NCBI RefSeq assembly: GCF_027530345.1
Contig: NZ_JAPZQK010000024.1
Coordinates: 1-64,000 of the forward strand
Direction of reading: 5' to 3'
From: Silanimonas sp.
GTDB lineage: Bacteria > Pseudomonadota > Gammaproteobacteria > Xanthomonadales > Xanthomonadaceae
Length of the DNA: 64,000 nucleotides
Shown here piece by piece: positions 43,037 to 50,345 of this stretch (positions within the stretch are counted from its first letter, which is position 1; every line of letters starts with the position of its first letter). The notes below the pieces were generated by a model. The model did not search any database. It worked only from the letters and a program-made list of their open reading frames with translations, and was not told the origin of the DNA. Made by a program: the position numbers and the translations under genes.

Positions 43037-43069
43037 GGCGGTACGATACCCGCACTCAAGGAACCCGCC
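43037..43069. promoter_or_regulatory. 33-base divergent gap with an overlapping -10-like element
   Basis: GGTACGATACCC reads TACGAT on the plus strand and TATCGT on the minus strand, both near the -10 consensus. One short element may thus serve both the ATL gene and the 135-residue gene. The plus-strand gene also has AAGGA before its ATG. The -35 boxes would have to lie inside the opposing genes. Confidence 0.35.
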
Positions 43070-43477
43070 ATGCAGAACTTCGAACAGATCCGCGGCCACG
43101 TGCAGTCGCACTTCCGCATCACCACCAACGACCCGTACGTGCTCTGCGTCGAACTCTCTCTGGACGCCGGCAAGCGGCACCAGAGCGTGTTCCTGGCCGA
43201 ACTCGAGGACGACGACGGCCGCCGGCTGCTGCGCGCCAGCACCATCATCGCGCCGATCACCGGCATCGACGCGCGCCGCATGCTGGCCTACAACTGGCAC
43301 TCGCGCGTGGGCTGGCTGGCCATCGGCGAACTCGACGGTGTGCCCTACCTGCAGCTCTGCGAGAACCGCCCCTACGCCGGCCTCGACGGCGCAGAACTGG
43401 ACCGCTTGGTCCTCGAGATCGGCGGCCAGGGCGATCGCATGGAGCGCCTGCTCTCGGCCGGCGGCGACCTGCTGTAA
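43070..43477 (+). CDS. Small protein of unknown function
   Basis: 135 residues, acidic, with no signal peptide or membrane helix. It alternates beta-like strands (DPYVLCVELSLDAG, HQSVFLAELEDDDG, SRVGWLAIGELDGVPYLQLCENR) with short helices. The layout is reminiscent of YbjN or type III chaperone-like folds, but I cannot assign a family. AAGGA precedes the ATG at about 8 bases. It lies between ATL (divergent) and the CNNM-type gene, 111 bases downstream. Confidence 0.78.
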   Translation: MQNFEQIRGHVQSHFRITTNDPYVLCVELSLDAGKRHQSVFLAELEDDDGRRLLRASTIIAPITGIDARRMLAYNWHSRVGWLAIGELDGVPYLQLCENRPYAGLDGAELDRLVLEIGGQGDRMERLLSAGGDLL

Positions 43478-43532
43478 CGCCCGGCGCCAGCCCCATTGGT
43501 AGACTCCCAGCCCGTCCCTCTCCCGCCCCACC

Positions 43533-43592
43533 ATGCCCGACGACCCTGACTTGCGACGATTGCTGGCGCTGACCCCGGAGGCGCGCCCGTGA
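43533..43592 (+). CDS. Tiny upstream ORF coupled to the CNNM-type gene
   Basis: 19 codons (MPDDPDLRRLLALTPEARP) whose stop overlaps the next gene's GTG as GTGA. Its length and overlap suggest translational coupling. A GGAGG-like sequence (CCCGGAGGCGCG) inside it serves as the ribosome site of the downstream GTG. Its own ribosome site is weak. It may be a leader peptide, or merely a remnant of spacing. Confidence 0.4.
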   Translation: MPDDPDLRRLLALTPEARP

Positions 43593-44899
43593 TCGAGTTC
43601 CTGCTGATCATCGTCCTGACCCTCGCGAACGGCTTCTTCGCGATGTCCGAAATGGCCGTGATGACCTCGCGCAAGGGGCGTCTCAAGCAGCTGGCGAAGG
43701 AGAGCCGCGGCGCGCGCAAGGCGCTGGAGCTGGCCGAGCATCCCGACGGCTTCCTGTCCTCGGTGCAGGTGTGGATCACCCTGCTCGGCCTGCTGCTCGG
43801 CCACTTCGGCGCCGAGACCTTCGCGGTGCACCTGCGCCCGCCGCTGCTCGAATCGGGCCTCGACCCGAAGTGGGCCGAGTGGATCGCCTACGCCGTGAGC
43901 TTCGCGGTGATCCTGTACGGCTCGGTCGTGTTCGGCGAACTCGTGCCGAAGCGCATCGCCACCCTGTACCCCGAACGCATCGCCGCCCTCGTCGCCCTGC
44001 CGATGGGCGTGATGGCCATGATCGCGAAGCCGTTCGTCTTCATCCTCGCGACGTCGACGAAATTGCTCCTGAAGCTGCTGCGCGCCGATCGCAGCGACGG
44101 CGATCGCGTCACCGAGGAAGAGATCCGACTGCTGGTGGCGGAAGGCCACGAGCAGGGCATCATCGATGCCGACGAGCAGGCCATGGTGAACCGCGTGCTC
44201 CGCCTCGGCGACCGCAGCGCGGCCAGCCTGATGACGCCGCGCACGCGCATCACCTGGCTGGACGCCAAGCTGCCCCTCGAGGACAACCTCGCCACCATGC
44301 GCGAGACACCGTACTCGCGCTATCCGGTGTATCGCGGCAACGATGCCGAGGTGCTCGGAATCCTCGAAGTGAAGAGCCTCACCGGGCGTCTCGGCCAAGG
44401 CGGCAGTGTCGACCTGTTCGCCACGCTCAAGCCCGCGCTGTTCGTCTCGGAATCGACGCAGTCGATGCGCCTGCTGGAAATCTTCCGCGAAGAGCAGCAG
44501 ACGATGGCCCTCGTCGTCGACGAATACGGCGAGGTGATCGGCGCCGTCACTGCCAGCGATCTCCTCGGTGCCGTGATGGGCCGCGGCCAAGCCCCGCACG
44601 AGGCCAGCGACGACGAGCCGCTGCTCGTGCAGCGCGACGACGGCAGCTGGCTGGTGGACGGGCGCTTGACCAGCGACGAGACGCGCGAGCTGTTGCGCGT
44701 CAGCGCCCTGCCCGGCGAGGAAGACCACGACTTCCACACCATCGCCGGCATGGTGATGGCGCAATTCGGCCGCATCCCCGACGCTGGCGAGCATTTCACC
44801 TGGGAAGGCTGGCGCATCGAAGTGATCGACCGCGACGGTGCCCGCATCGACAAGCTGCTGGTGGAGCGCCTCGAACGCGACGAAAGCGCCGAGGCCTGA
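43589..44899 (+). CDS. CNNM/CorC-type membrane protein with CBS domains (hemolysin-like)
   Basis: 436 residues: a DUF21/CNNM membrane domain (about 1-190, starting IEFLLIIVLTLANGFFAMSEMAVM), a paired CBS region (about 205-335) and a C-terminal CorC_HlyC domain (about 350-430, with GRIPDAGEHFTWEGWRIEVID). Relatives take part in magnesium or cobalt efflux. The start is GTG, overlapping the tiny ORF; GGAGG sits 8 bases upstream. It is followed 9 bases later by the ExoD-like gene. Confidence 0.9.
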   Translation: MIEFLLIIVLTLANGFFAMSEMAVMTSRKGRLKQLAKESRGARKALELAEHPDGFLSSVQVWITLLGLLLGHFGAETFAVHLRPPLLESGLDPKWAEWIAYAVSFAVILYGSVVFGELVPKRIATLYPERIAALVALPMGVMAMIAKPFVFILATSTKLLLKLLRADRSDGDRVTEEEIRLLVAEGHEQGIIDADEQAMVNRVLRLGDRSAASLMTPRTRITWLDAKLPLEDNLATMRETPYSRYPVYRGNDAEVLGILEVKSLTGRLGQGGSVDLFATLKPALFVSESTQSMRLLEIFREEQQTMALVVDEYGEVIGAVTASDLLGAVMGRGQAPHEASDDEPLLVQRDDGSWLVDGRLTSDETRELLRVSALPGEEDHDFHTIAGMVMAQFGRIPDAGEHFTWEGWRIEVIDRDGARIDKLLVERLERDESAEA

Positions 44900-44908
44900 T
44901 CGCGGCCC

Positions 44909-45526
44909 ATGGATGACGGGCTGACCACGCAGCGGCTGTTCGAGCGCATCGCGCGCGACCATCCCGGCACCCTGCCCCTCGCCGACTTGCTCGACGCCTT
45001 CAGCGAACGAGCCTTCGGACTGTTCCTGCTGCTGGCCATCCTGCCCGCCTTCCTCCCGCTGCCCGCGGGTGCCGGCGCCATCAGCGGTCCGCTCGTCTCA
45101 CTGGCCGGGCTGCAACTGCTGGCGCAGGCCGAGCATCCGTGGCTGCCGCGATGGCTCCAACGGCGGCCGGTGTCCACGGCCTCGCTGGACCGGTTCCGTG
45201 CTCGACTGGCGCGCCCCTTGGCCTGGCTGGAACGCGTGAGCCGTCCGCGTTGGCCCGCGATGATCGACCACCCGGCCGCGAAGGCCATCAGTGGGCTGCT
45301 GCTGGTGGTTCTCGGCGGGCTGCTGGCCCTGCCCATCCCGCTCACCAACTACCCGTTCGGCCTCGTGCTGCTGGTGTTCGCCGTCGCGCTGATCGAACGC
45401 GATGGCCGGACGATGGCGCTGGCTTGGGCGCTGGGCGCGGCCGAGGTGCTGGCGGTGGTGCTGTTCGTCGACGACGTCGCCAAGCTGCTGCTCAGCTTCG
45501 GCGAGCGTGTCGCCGGCTGGTTCTGA
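44909..45526 (+). CDS. ExoD-family membrane protein
   Basis: 205 residues with three to five hydrophobic segments (for example AFGLFLLLAILPAFLPLPAGAGAISGPLVSLAGLQLL, about 35-71, and ISGLLLVVLGGLLALPIPLTNYPFGLVLLVFAVALI, about 128-163). ExoD was described in Sinorhizobium as needed for exopolysaccharide and nodule invasion; the biochemical role is unknown. The start is 9 bases after the CNNM-type gene, so the two are probably one operon. It converges on the GGDEF-EAL gene. Confidence 0.88.
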   Translation: MDDGLTTQRLFERIARDHPGTLPLADLLDAFSERAFGLFLLLAILPAFLPLPAGAGAISGPLVSLAGLQLLAQAEHPWLPRWLQRRPVSTASLDRFRARLARPLAWLERVSRPRWPAMIDHPAAKAISGLLLVVLGGLLALPIPLTNYPFGLVLLVFAVALIERDGRTMALAWALGAAEVLAVVLFVDDVAKLLLSFGERVAGWF

Positions 45527-45563
45527 GCGGAAGCCCCACCCTGCGGCGCGGCGGCCCCCGCGC

Positions 45564-47690
45564 TCAGCCGAACAGCCGGCCCACGTCCTCGGCGGGCAAG
45601 GGACGCCCGAGGTAGAAGCCCTGCCCCAGCGGGCAACCGCGCTCGCGCAGCAGATCGTGCTGCCCCTCGTTCTCGATGCCCTCGGCGACGACCGTCACGC
45701 CGAGCGAATGCGCCATCGCGATCACGCCGGTGGTGAGGGCCAGGTCGTTCGGGTCGCGCAGCAGGTCGGTGATGAAGCTCCGGTCGATCTTCACTCCGTC
45801 GACGGGCACGCGGCGGAGGTGCGAGAGCCCGGAGAAGCCGGTGCCGAAGTCGTCGAGCCAGACGCCGACGCCGAGCGCGCGCAGGCGGGTGAACGCCGCG
45901 GTGGCTTGGGCCTCATCGCGCAGGATGGCGGTTTCGGTCAGCTCGAGGTGCAGGCGATTCGGATCGAGGCCGGTACGTTGCAGCGCGCCTTCCACGGCTT
46001 CCGGCAGGTTGCCGAGGGAAAGCTGGCGGGGCGAAACGTTGATCGCGACGAAGGGCGCGCGCGTGCCGTTGGGCACCGGCCAACGCACGGCCGCGCGCAT
46101 CGCCTCCTCCAGCACGCGATGTCCGATCACTTCCACCTGGCCGCTGTCCTCGGCGATGCCGATGAAGATCGAGGGCGGCACCAGGCCGAGCTCCGGATGC
46201 GTCCAGCGCAGCAAGGCCTCCGCGCCGACCGCGCGCCCATCCGTGAGGTCGAAGATCGGCTGGAACGCGAGGCTCATCTCTCCGCGTTCCCAGGCACCGC
46301 GCAGGTCGTGCTCCAGGCGCACGCGCCGTTCCACTTCCTCGTCGAGCGCGAGCGAGTAGAAGCGGAAGCAACCCTTGCCCGCCGCCTTGGCCTGGTACAT
46401 GGCCATGTCGGCGTTCTTCACCATTTGCGCCGCCGAGGCGGCATCGTCGGGAAACACCGTGATGCCGATCGAGCCGGAGACGACGAGATCGCGATCCTGC
46501 AGGGTGAGCGGCGCGCTGATCGCCGCGAGGATGCGACCAGCGAGCGACTCGGCGCGCTGCCGGACGTCCGCCTCGGGGAACAGCACCACGAACTCGTCGC
46601 CGCCGAAGCGTGCGAGTTCCGCGCCGTCGATGCCTTCCTCGGCGCAGGCGCCGCGGATGCGCGCCGCGACATCGACCAGCAGCTCGTCGCCAACATGGTG
46701 GCCAAGGGTGTCGTTCACGCGCTTGATGTCGTCGAGGTCGATGAACATCAGCGCCAGCTCGCCACTGCTGGCCTGCAGGGTCAGCAGCCGCGATTCCAGC
46801 GATTCGCTCAAGGCCAGTCGGTTGCCCAAGCCGGTGAGCGGATCGGTGTAGGCAATGCGGCGGATGTCGCGTTCGTGGCGCACAACCGACTCCGCCATGC
46901 GCGAGAAGACCTTGGTCAGGTCGCCGATCTCGTCGTCGCGGGCCGTCAGGTTCCGCGCCTCGGCGTAGCGTCCCCCTTCGACGGCGAGCGCCGCTTCGGC
47001 CAGCGACCGGATCGGCTTGAGCACGTTGCGGCGCAGCGAATACACCCCGACCAGGCCGAAGCCAGCGATCAGCGCCAGACCGCCGAGCAGCCAGCGCACG
47101 TGGGCGGCACGCGTTTCCGCCAGCCGGGTTTCCACGGTGCGGCTCCAGACCTGTGCGGCGCGCGCGCCCTCGTCCATCGAGAGCCCCAGCCGCACCCAGC
47201 CCACCCGCTGTTCGCCGAGGCGCACCGGAGCGCTCAGGTGCAGCAGGCCGTCGGCCCAGCGGGCCTCGATGCCGCCGCGCAGCGCTTCCGCCGGCGCGCC
47301 GTCCACGGGCACCAGTTCGGGCAGCGACTCGCCGAAGCGCGCGATGTCGCGGCTGCCGTCATGGACGATCCGCCCTTGCGCGTCGGCGACTAGCACGTAT
47401 TCGACGTCAGCCTGCTGGTTGGTGTTGCGTGCGTACTCGCCGATCCGCTCGAGGTCGAGGAAGTACAGCGGGTTGGCCACCGCGTTGGCGAGCTGGTTGG
47501 CCAGCGCGGAACCGCGCTGTTGCAGGCCATCGCGCACCACATCGAGGACGAGGGCGTCGCCACCCTCCCGCATCGCCAGAAAGCTGCGCTGCTCCCGCCA
47601 GATGAGACCGGCGAAGATCAGGGCCATCGTGCCCACGCAAAGGGTGACCCAGCCGAGCATCTGGGCACGCAAGGTCCAGCGGAACGTCAC
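45564..47690 (-). CDS. Membrane HAMP-GGDEF-EAL protein (c-di-GMP turnover)
   Basis: 708 residues. Membrane helices at about 10-30 and 200-219 flank a periplasmic sensor domain (31-199). HAMP follows (220-270), then GGDEF with an intact GGDEF loop at 363-367, and EAL with EALLRW at 491-496. EAL residues for catalysis are present (NVSPRQL, ELTET, DDFGTGF, KIDRSF, EGIE, GQGFYLGRP). No RxxD inhibitory site precedes the GGDEF loop. Both synthesis and degradation of c-di-GMP look possible. GTG start overlaps the stop of the PhnD-like gene (GTGA), so sensor and enzyme are probably made together. Confidence 0.94.
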   Translation of the reverse strand: MTFRWTLRAQMLGWVTLCVGTMALIFAGLIWREQRSFLAMREGGDALVLDVVRDGLQQRGSALANQLANAVANPLYFLDLERIGEYARNTNQQADVEYVLVADAQGRIVHDGSRDIARFGESLPELVPVDGAPAEALRGGIEARWADGLLHLSAPVRLGEQRVGWVRLGLSMDEGARAAQVWSRTVETRLAETRAAHVRWLLGGLALIAGFGLVGVYSLRRNVLKPIRSLAEAALAVEGGRYAEARNLTARDDEIGDLTKVFSRMAESVVRHERDIRRIAYTDPLTGLGNRLALSESLESRLLTLQASSGELALMFIDLDDIKRVNDTLGHHVGDELLVDVAARIRGACAEEGIDGAELARFGGDEFVVLFPEADVRQRAESLAGRILAAISAPLTLQDRDLVVSGSIGITVFPDDAASAAQMVKNADMAMYQAKAAGKGCFRFYSLALDEEVERRVRLEHDLRGAWERGEMSLAFQPIFDLTDGRAVGAEALLRWTHPELGLVPPSIFIGIAEDSGQVEVIGHRVLEEAMRAAVRWPVPNGTRAPFVAINVSPRQLSLGNLPEAVEGALQRTGLDPNRLHLELTETAILRDEAQATAAFTRLRALGVGVWLDDFGTGFSGLSHLRRVPVDGVKIDRSFITDLLRDPNDLALTTGVIAMAHSLGVTVVAEGIENEGQHDLLRERGCPLGQGFYLGRPLPAEDVGRLFG

Positions 47691-48598
47691 TCGATGGCCT
47701 CCCGCGTGCGGCGGGCGGCTTCGGACAGCACGTCGAGCGCGGCGGCATTCTCGGGCGTCAGTTCGACGAAGCGGGTGATGCCGAAGAAGCGCCGCAGCGC
47801 GGGCGCGGCATCCGGGTCGACCGAGGCCTGCAGCAGGACGGCGCGCAGGCGCTCACGCACGCGCGGATCGAGGTCGGCGCGCACGATCTCCATGGCCCTC
47901 GGCGCACTCATGCTGCGGCCCACGACCCGCAGCGAGGCCGCGCGCGGATCGCGCTCCTGCAGCTCCGCGAAGTCGACATCGCTGAAGGCGCCCGCATCGA
48001 CGACGCCCTTCATCACCCAGGTGGCGATGTTGGCCTCGGTATTCCCGAACACGTAGCCGACCCCGCCACTCCGCGGCCGATCGGTCGGCGACGGCAGGAT
48101 CTCCATCGGCACGCCGGCATCGAGCAGGGTGATCGCCGGCAGCAGGTAAGCACTGGTCGATCCGGGGTTCTGCAAGGCCAAGCGATGGCCGCGCAGGTCA
48201 CCGATCGTCCGGATGGGCGAATCGTTGCGAACGAAGATCACCGAGCGGTAATGGCTCACGCCATTGCGTTCGGTCAGCAGCAGCACCGGGGCACTGGCAC
48301 GGTTGATCAGCGTGAGGCCGGTGGCCGCGGTCTCGGTCACCCAGTCGACGCGCCCGTGGCGCAGGTAGCTCGTCATCCGCGACGTATCGCGCGCCATCAG
48401 GATGCGGCCTTCGCGGATGCCCACGTCGGCCATGCGCGGCACGACGTAGTCGAGCAGCGGCTTCAACTGGTCGTAGTGACGCTGGGGATCGTCGCTGATG
48501 CGTCCGAGGACGAGGACGCCGGGATCGGCCGCGGCGAGGGGCGCCAAAGCCATCAACACCATCGCAGCCACTGCACGAAACCGTTTACGCCCGTCCAT
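47687..48598 (-). CDS. PhnD-like periplasmic substrate-binding protein
   Basis: 303 residues with a signal peptide (about 1-24), then the PhnD/PF12974-type fold (LVLGRISDDPQRHYDQLKPLLDYV near 28-50; DWVTETAATGLTLI; ALQNPGSTSAYLLPAITLLDAGVP). Most family members feed phosphate/phosphonate ABC transporters, but no transporter is nearby. Instead the gene overlaps a HAMP-GGDEF-EAL gene, so the protein more likely reports a ligand to that enzyme. GAGG lies directly before the ATG. It diverges from nothing close; trmJ lies 49 bases upstream on the same strand. Confidence 0.9.
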   Translation of the reverse strand: MDGRKRFRAVAAMVLMALAPLAAADPGVLVLGRISDDPQRHYDQLKPLLDYVVPRMADVGIREGRILMARDTSRMTSYLRHGRVDWVTETAATGLTLINRASAPVLLLTERNGVSHYRSVIFVRNDSPIRTIGDLRGHRLALQNPGSTSAYLLPAITLLDAGVPMEILPSPTDRPRSGGVGYVFGNTEANIATWVMKGVVDAGAFSDVDFAELQERDPRAASLRVVGRSMSAPRAMEIVRADLDPRVRERLRAVLLQASVDPDAAPALRRFFGITRFVELTPENAAALDVLSEAARRTREAIE

Positions 48599-48647
48599 CC
48601 TCAGCCTTGACACCGTGTAACCCGCCGAGTCTGACACGGATTGACGT

Positions 48648-49406
48648 TTATTGTGACTTCTTGGCACCGGCCAATCGGGCCATGCGCTGGGCATCCGCAA
48701 GAATGCCGTGCAGCACGCGCACCTCGCGCTCGTCCGGCGCGGCGCGCAGGAAGAGGCGGCGCAGCCGGCGCATCACCGTCACGCCGCTCCGCCCCTTGTG
48801 GAAGTCGATGTCGTGGAGAGCCTCGTCGAGGTGCGCGAAAAAGCGCTCCATCTCCTCGTGCGTGGCCGGCGGGCGCTCGTCGAGCGGATCGCGCGCGGCG
48901 TCCACGCCCGCTTCGGCCATCGCAGCCAGGCGAAGCTCGTAGGCCAGCACCTGCACGGCCTGCGACAAGTTGAGCGAACTGAAGTCCGGATCGGTGGGAA
49001 TGCACACGGAGGCGTGGCAGAGCTGCAGTTCGGCGTTCTCGAGGCCGGTGCGTTCCGGGCCGAACACGAGGGCCACATCACCGTGTCGGGAGGCCTCCAG
49101 CAGTCGAGCGGCCGCCTCCCGCGGCGTGAACTCGGGCATCGGCACGGCGCGCTGCGTCGCGGTGCTGCCCAGCACCAGCGTACAGCCGGCCACGGCCTCG
49201 GCCAGGCTGCCGGTCATCCGGGCTCCGTCGAGCAAGTCGTCTGCGCCGGCGGCCAGCGCCGAGGCGTCGGGATGGGGAAATTTTTCCGGGGCCACGAGGT
49301 GCATCGCCCCGAACCCCATGGTCTTGAGCGCGCGGGCCGAAGACCCGATGTTGCGTGGATGCTGGGTGCCCACCAGCACCATGCGGACCCGTTCAAGCGC
49401 GCGCAA
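48648..49406 (-). CDS. trmJ: tRNA (cytidine/uridine-2'-O-)-methyltransferase TrmJ
   Basis: A 252-residue SPOUT-family enzyme that methylates ribose at position 32 of tRNA anticodon loops. Signatures are [23 protein letters not shown] near the N-terminus, [15 protein letters not shown] and [16 protein letters not shown]. The start is taken as TTG 49406: GGAGG lies 6 bases before it and the protein begins where family similarity does ([11 protein letters not shown]). An ATG 22 codons earlier at 49472 is the alternative, but it has no such ribosome site. The gene diverges from suhB. Confidence 0.93.
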   Translation of the reverse strand: MRALERVRMVLVGTQHPRNIGSSARALKTMGFGAMHLVAPEKFPHPDASALAAGADDLLDGARMTGSLAEAVAGCTLVLGSTATQRAVPMPEFTPREAAARLLEASRHGDVALVFGPERTGLENAELQLCHASVCIPTDPDFSSLNLSQAVQVLAYELRLAAMAEAGVDAARDPLDERPPATHEEMERFFAHLDEALHDIDFHKGRSGVTVMRRLRRLFLRAAPDEREVRVLHGILADAQRMARLAGAKKSQ

Positions 49407-49501
49407 GGTTGCCTCCGGGGAATCGGTTAAACTCCGCGCCGGCCCGGCAACGACCGGTCCATCGTTCTTCACACAATCCAGCGGAAAGAGGCGGGCAGCG
49501 C

Positions 49502-50335
49502 ATGCAGAACCCTGTCGTCAATGTCATGGTCAAGGCCGCGCGTGCCGCGGGTAACGTCCTGCTGCGCAACATGTCGCGCCTCGAGAGCCTCAACGTCGTC
49601 GAGAAGGCCCGCCAGGACTACGCCAGCGAAGTGGACGGCCTCGCCGAGCGCGAAATCATACGCGAGCTGAAGCGCGCCTACCCCGACTACGCCATCCTCG
49701 GCGAGGAAACCGGCCAGACCGGCAAGGGCCGCTACACCTTCATCGTCGATCCGCTCGACGGCACCTCGAACTACCTGCGCGGCATCCCGCACTTCTGCGT
49801 GTCGATCGCCCTCGTGGACAACGGCGAGCCGACCGACGCGGTGATCTACGACCCGATCCGCAACGAGCTGTTCTGCGCCTCGCGCGGCGCCGGTGCCGTG
49901 CTCAACGACCGCCGCATCCGCATCAACACGCAGCGCGAAATCGGTGGCGCCGTGCTGATCAGCGGCTTCCCGCCGCGCGAGCGCAAGCGCATCGGCCCGC
50001 AGCTGAAGTGCATCGAGATGCTCCTCAAGGACGCCGAGGACGTGCGCCGCACCGGTTCCGCGGCGCTCGACCTGGCGTGGGTCGCGGCGGGTCGCTCCGA
50101 CGGCTATTTCGAAGCCGGCGTGAAAGCCTGGGACATCGCGGCCGGCATCCTGCTGGTGCGCGAGGCTGGTGGCCGCGCCTGCGACTTCAAAGGCCGCAAC
50201 GAGAAGATCCTGTTCGAAGGCCAGTGCATCGCCGGCCCGATGAAGGTCGTCGACGCGGTGCAGAAGGCCGTGCAGGAATCCGGCTGGCTCGCCAGCTTCG
50301 CGCCGCCGCCGCTGAACCCCGACGCCGCGGCCTGA
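49502..50335 (+). CDS. suhB: Inositol-1-monophosphatase SuhB
   Basis: 277 residues of the inositol monophosphatase family. Metal ligands are visible: E68-E69 (GEETG), D83 and D86 (DPLDGT) and D211 (WDIAAG). In E. coli SuhB also joins the rRNA antitermination complex, so it is as much an RNA polymerase accessory factor as an enzyme. The ATG is preceded by GGAAAGAGG. It diverges from trmJ; the gap is 95 bases. Confidence 0.95.
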   Translation: MQNPVVNVMVKAARAAGNVLLRNMSRLESLNVVEKARQDYASEVDGLAEREIIRELKRAYPDYAILGEETGQTGKGRYTFIVDPLDGTSNYLRGIPHFCVSIALVDNGEPTDAVIYDPIRNELFCASRGAGAVLNDRRIRINTQREIGGAVLISGFPPRERKRIGPQLKCIEMLLKDAEDVRRTGSAALDLAWVAAGRSDGYFEAGVKAWDIAAGILLVREAGGRACDFKGRNEKILFEGQCIAGPMKVVDAVQKAVQESGWLASFAPPPLNPDAAA

Positions 50336-50345
50336 GCGCCGCGCC

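Noticed and set aside
42677-44962. A 761-codon minus-strand frame extending far upstream of the ATL gene
   Set aside because: Only the last 119 codons resemble a protein family. The rest is antisense to the 135-residue and CNNM-type genes.
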